Positions 60,258-64,000 of a stretch of 64,000 nucleotides of DNA are shown in pieces. This DNA comes from Stutzerimonas stutzeri. Its GTDB lineage: Bacteria > Pseudomonadota > Gammaproteobacteria > Pseudomonadales > Pseudomonadaceae. The translations under genes and the position numbers were made by a program. The DNA lies in assembly GCA_019056435.1 (NCBI GenBank), contig CP077641.1:1240001-1304000 (forward strand), read 5' to 3'. The first letter of the stretch is position 1, and every line of letters starts with the position of its first letter. Under the pieces are notes generated by a model, which did not search any database, had not been told where the DNA came from, and worked only from the letters and a program-made list of their open reading frames with translations.

Positions 60258-63126
60258 GCATTGACCTCTTCGGAATCCCGGGACTGGCCGGGCGGCCAGT
60301 GATTAAGCAGTTGCTGGATCAGCATGGCCAGCTCGGCACCGTCGTGTCGCGATTTGACCAGTTGGCGCAGGGCCAGGCGGCTGTCGTGCACGGGCGAGTC
60401 CATGGCGGAAAAGATGATGACTGGCGGCGGCGGGAGTGCCTGGGCCAGCTGGTCGAACAATTCGCTGCCATCGCCGTCAGGCAACATCAGGTCGATGATC
60501 GCCAGATCAAACGGCTGCTGCTCGATCAGACGGCGCGCTTCGGCCAGGGTGCCCGCGCCCTGCAGGTCGACCTCCAGCGGCTCGACCAGACGGGCGAGCA
60601 GCACGCGCAGATCCTCGTCGTCCTCGACGTGCAGGATGCGCGGTCGCCCGCCGTTGCTCGTGAGGCAGGCGCGCACCACGTCCATCACCCGCGAGGGGTC
60701 GATCGGCTTGTGCAACCAGTCGATCACGCCCACCGCGCCGCCCCGCAGCACGCCATCGTCATTGTCACGGCGTTGCGGCTGCAGGCTGACGATGAGGACC
60801 GGCAGGTGACGGTAGGCGCTCTGGCTGCGCAGGTTCTGCAGAAAGGCGATGCTGTCTTCGTCGCTCAGGGCGGGGCTCAGCGTCAGGGCCTGGACGCTGA
60901 ACTCGGCGAGCAGCTCGCGCGCCTTCACCGCGGTGTCGGCAGTGACGGTCGCGTAACCGTGTTCTTGCAGCGCGCTGGCCAGTTGCTCGGCAGCCTGGCC
61001 GTCCGGCTCCAGCACCAGGATGCGCGCCTGTGGCCCAGCGGATCGACGTCCCGGCAGCGGAGGGCTCGTCGTCGTGACCGCCGGCTGCGCGGGTGCCAGC
61101 TCCAGCGGCAGGCGCAGCCAGAAGCGCGTGCCCCGGCCTTCCTGCGAGTCGAAGCCGATGCGGCCATGCATCTGCTGCACCAGCGAGCGGGTGATCGCCA
61201 GGCCCAGCCCGGTACCGCCGCGCTTGCGGGCATCGGAGGAGTCGGCCTGGGCGAAGCGCTCGAATATCCGCCCGCGGAAATTTTCCGGAATACCCTGGCC
61301 CTGGTCCTGGACGCCCACCTCCAAAGTGTTGCCGTCGCGGCGCAGATCGATGCTGACCACGCCCCCGGTCGGCGAATGCTTGATGGCGTTGGACAAGAGG
61401 TTGGCCAGTACCTGGGCGAAACGATCCGGGTCGAGGTTCACCTCGGTGGGCACCGGACCATCCGGCAGAAGCAGCGTCAGGATGACGCCACATTCGTCGC
61501 CGTAGGGCTTGAGATCCGCCAGCGCCTGTTCGATCAGCGCCTGCACATCGCAGCGGGTGAAGTGGAAGGGCAAGCGGCCGGCCTCGAGCTTCTCGATGTC
61601 GAGAATGTCGTTGATCAGGCGTACCAGGCGCTCGCTGTTCTTGTGCGCGATGTCGAGTAGCGGACGGGCGCCTGCGTCGATGTCCCCGGCAACGCCGCCG
61701 ACCAGCATGCCAAGGGCACCGCGGATGGCGGTCAGCGGCGTGCGCAGCTCATGGCTGACCGTCGAGATGAACTCGGTCTTCATCTGTTCGATGCGCCGCC
61801 GCAGGGAGATGTCGACCGCCACGGTAACCACGTGACAGCTGCCATTGGAGAGCGTCAGGAGGCGCTTGACCACCTGCAGCCAGCGTTCGTGGCCTTGCGT
61901 GTCGGTCACGCTGACTTCGGTGATGCGCAGTTCGCCGCTGCCGCCGAGCAGGTCCGCTTCGCCCTGTAACAGCGGCAGGACCAGGTGAGCCTGGGCGATT
62001 TCCTCGCTGCGGCGGCCTTCGATGGCTTCCGGCTGACAGCCCAGCAGTTCGGCGAACGCGCTGTTGCAAAGCAGAAAGCGGCCCTGGTCGTCGCGCACGA
62101 AAATCTGGTTTTCGTCGGTGTCGATGACGCGCCGCAGAAAGACTTTCTGGTCCTCGAGGATATCCCGGTTGCGCTGCAGTTCGGTGATGTCGCGGGCGAT
62201 CGCCAGGTGGTCGCCCAGCCCGGTCGGTGCGAGGCGCACCTCAAAGGTTCGCTGGCCATCGATCTCGCACCAGGTGGTCTGGCGCAGTTCGAGTGAGTGG
62301 TCGGCCTGGTCCAGCAGATTGACCAGCAGGGCTCGATCGCGGCGGGGGCCGGTGCGCGCGTGCCGTTCGTTGCTGACAGTGCGGTCACCCGCCGCTTGCG
62401 ATCGAGTGCATAGAGGTCGTCGGGAATGGCCTGTAGCAGGGCCCCGAGCCGGGCTTCTCCGGCCTGCGCCTTGACCGCCAGCTCCTGGCGGATGCGCAGG
62501 TTGCGGCGGATCGCCCATATCGCGGCGAGGAACAGTGCGGCGACCAGGAGGGCACCGATCACGGCGAGCCGGCGGCTGCGATCGAACGTATCGGCGACGG
62601 CCCGGTTGGCGGCGGCCAGTCGCTGGCGCTCGCGCTGTTCCACCGCGTTCAGCAACACGCGCAGGCGGTCCATGATCTGCTTGCCGCCGGCGCGTTGCAG
62701 CCGCTCGGCGGTCGCTTGCAGGCCCAGCTCCCGGCGCTCCTGGATATTGGCTTCGGCGATCGTCAGGCGCTCGGCGATACTGCGGTCGAGCTGTTCGAAC
62801 CAGCGCTGATCGGGGAAGTCGCGTTGCGCGACGAGGGGTTCGAGGCTGCGACGGTGCGCCTCGATCTGCTCGAGCCCGATCTCGTAGGGATCCAGGTAGC
62901 TCGGCTCGCCCGTCAGCACGAACCCGCGCGAACCGGTTTCGATGTCCTGCAGGGAGGACAGGATGGCCTGGGCCGCGGTGATGATCTCCAGGCTCTGGCT
63001 GACCGACTGGTTGGTCCGTAACACGGCGTCCTGAGTGCGCTTGCCCTGCCAGCCAAGCGCGACGAGCACGAGGAACGCACCTAGAAACGCAAGCGAATGC
63101 CAACTTATCGCAGGTCTTGCGGGCAA
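60254..63126 (-). CDS. Hybrid histidine kinase (CHASE3-like, PAS, HisKA, HATPase, two REC), frameshifted
   Basis: About 957 aa when repaired. TTG start at 63126 with AAGGAG upstream. A first helix (LAFLGAFLVLVALGW) and a second (LAVIGALLVAALFLAAIWAI) enclose a CHASE3-like periplasmic domain (SLQDIETGSRGFVLTGEPSY). PAS domains follow, then the H-box FISTVSHELRTPLTAIRGAL, NLLSNAIKHSPTGG, and two receivers; the second has AIIDLMLPDGDG, while the first has lost the canonical Asp context. The frame breaks at the C5 run 62344-62348. It heads the five-gene operon. Confidence 0.88.
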
Positions 63127-63277
63127 AACCAGACTCCTTCAGCGGGACAGGCGTGTCGCATTGGAGCACAGGCGTTCACGGGCTCCAAACGGCAGGCTAG
63201 AGCCGGCGATACGCACGCCGGTCGTGGTCAGTGTAGTTGGAGTCGCGGCAGAGGGAAGCGGTTCGCTGGCCGATCGG

Positions 63278-64000
63278 TCAGCCGTGCCGGGCGATGCGCA
63301 CCTGGTTGCGGCCGTTGTGCTTGGCGTCGTAGAGCGCCTGGTCGGCCTGCTCCAGCATCGCCCCCCGGGGCGGTGTTGCCGTCGGTTTCGCTGATGCCTG
63401 CACTGAGCGAGACGCTGAAGGTTCGCGTGCCGGCGTGGAAATTCAGTGCGGCGAACCGCAGGCGGATTTCATCGAAGATCCGCCTGGCCTGCTCGGCGGT
63501 ACAGTCTGGCAGGACGGCGACGAACTCCTCGCCGCCGTAGCGGCCGAGGCTGTCGATGCGTCGCAGTCGCTGGCGCAGCAGGTTGGCGAGCGAGCGGATC
63601 ACGTTGTCGCCGGCCGCGTGGCCGTACTGGTCGTTGACCCGCTTGAAGTGGTCGAGGTCGATCATCACCACGCTGGTCGGCTTGCCGTTGCGTTGCGCAC
63701 GCTGGACCTCGAGTGCGACCTGCTCCTTGATGTCGGCGTGCTTGAGCAGTCCGGTCAGGCTGTCGCGGGCCAGCGCATTGCTCAGCGAGCGTGCGCGCTT
63801 GGCGTGGGAGAACACCGCGGCGATCAGCGCGTTGTCGCTGATCGGCTTGGTGATGAAGTCGTCGCCGGCCTTGAGCAGCGCGGCCATCTGCCGATTGATG
63901 TCGGTCTCGGCGGACAGGTAGATGATGGTCACGCGCAGCCATTCGGCGTGCAGGCGGATCATCTGCGCCAGCTCCGGGCCCGAGCAGCCGGGCATGTTCA
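63278..64000 (-). CDS. REC-GGDEF diguanylate cyclase, partial and frameshifted
   Basis: The 5' part lies beyond the window. The visible part begins in a receiver domain (MPGCSGPELAQMIRLHAEWL; KAGDDFITKPIS), then a GGDEF domain (DSLTGLLKHADIKEQ; VMIDLDHFKRVNDQYGHAAG) whose signature is GGEEF in GRYGGEEFVAVL, an active form. The inhibitory-site RxxD is seen as RRID. A run at 63361-63370 shifts the end; corrected, it reads AMLEQADQALYDAKHNGRNQ and stops at 63278. It is 151 bases upstream of the hybrid kinase gene on the same strand and likely feeds c-di-GMP to the polysaccharide operon. Confidence 0.88.

Overview
The window is GC-rich Gammaproteobacterial chromosome and looks like the Stutzerimonas (Pseudomonas stutzeri) group. 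The run trkA-rsmB-fmt-def-lysM-dprA-tsaC-qor-hemF-aroE follows the order near the replication origin of Pseudomonas (PA0016-PA0025 in P. aeruginosa, from memory). rpmB-rpmG with a nearby kauB-type dehydrogenase matches another origin-side Pseudomonas neighbourhood. The 689-aa trehalose synthase and the attC sites also fit P. stutzeri. No rRNA, CRISPR array, phage or transposase gene was found.

Layout. 1-3446 (minus): a TPR fragment and an ectoine/hydroxyectoine-type ABC importer (ehuB-C-D-A). 3760-14041: the conserved origin-side housekeeping block. 14057-23134: small stress proteins, PbpG, trehalose synthase, a GAF-EAL protein and a hybrid histidine kinase. 23358-26187: a low-GC accessory island, namely an integron gene-cassette array without integrase (four attC sites, five cassette ORFs), bounded by two inverted copies of a 21-bp sequence and preceded by a broken NERD-domain gene. 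26240-32266: an ACT protein, PnuC, an ABC exporter, a NadR-like kinase and a DUF945 protein. 32363-41139: periplasmic 5'-nucleotidase, KtrB/KtrA potassium uptake, stress and redox proteins, and an OsmC-YcaO fusion. 41301-43135: tRNA-Arg(CCG) and gabD. 43162-52156: a REP cluster, then a PimF/PimC/PimD-like acyl-CoA oxidation operon with an MFS transporter, an alpha/beta hydrolase and TetR and IclR regulators; a shared palindromic motif suggests one IclR regulon. 52588-56122: rpmB-rpmG and a divergent aminotransferase/KauB pair. 56216-64000 (minus): a tightly overlapping operon of hybrid kinase, response regulator, TPR/beta-barrel YaiO-like protein, HEAT protein and membrane GT2 synthase, preceded by a REC-GGDEF protein. 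It resembles a compact synthase-dependent exopolysaccharide system.

Functional themes. Compatible-solute uptake (Ehu), trehalose synthesis and two potassium systems (TrkA, KtrAB) give the region an osmoadaptation flavour. Three proteins have GGDEF or EAL domains or sit beside such genes. The cassette array carries two proteins with an R-N-x-x-x-H motif typical of HEPN ribonucleases.

Quality caveat. At least sixteen otherwise intact genes are split by single-base indels, mostly in G, C, A or T runs. I read these mainly as sequencing errors. For such genes I give the full span and note the frameshift.
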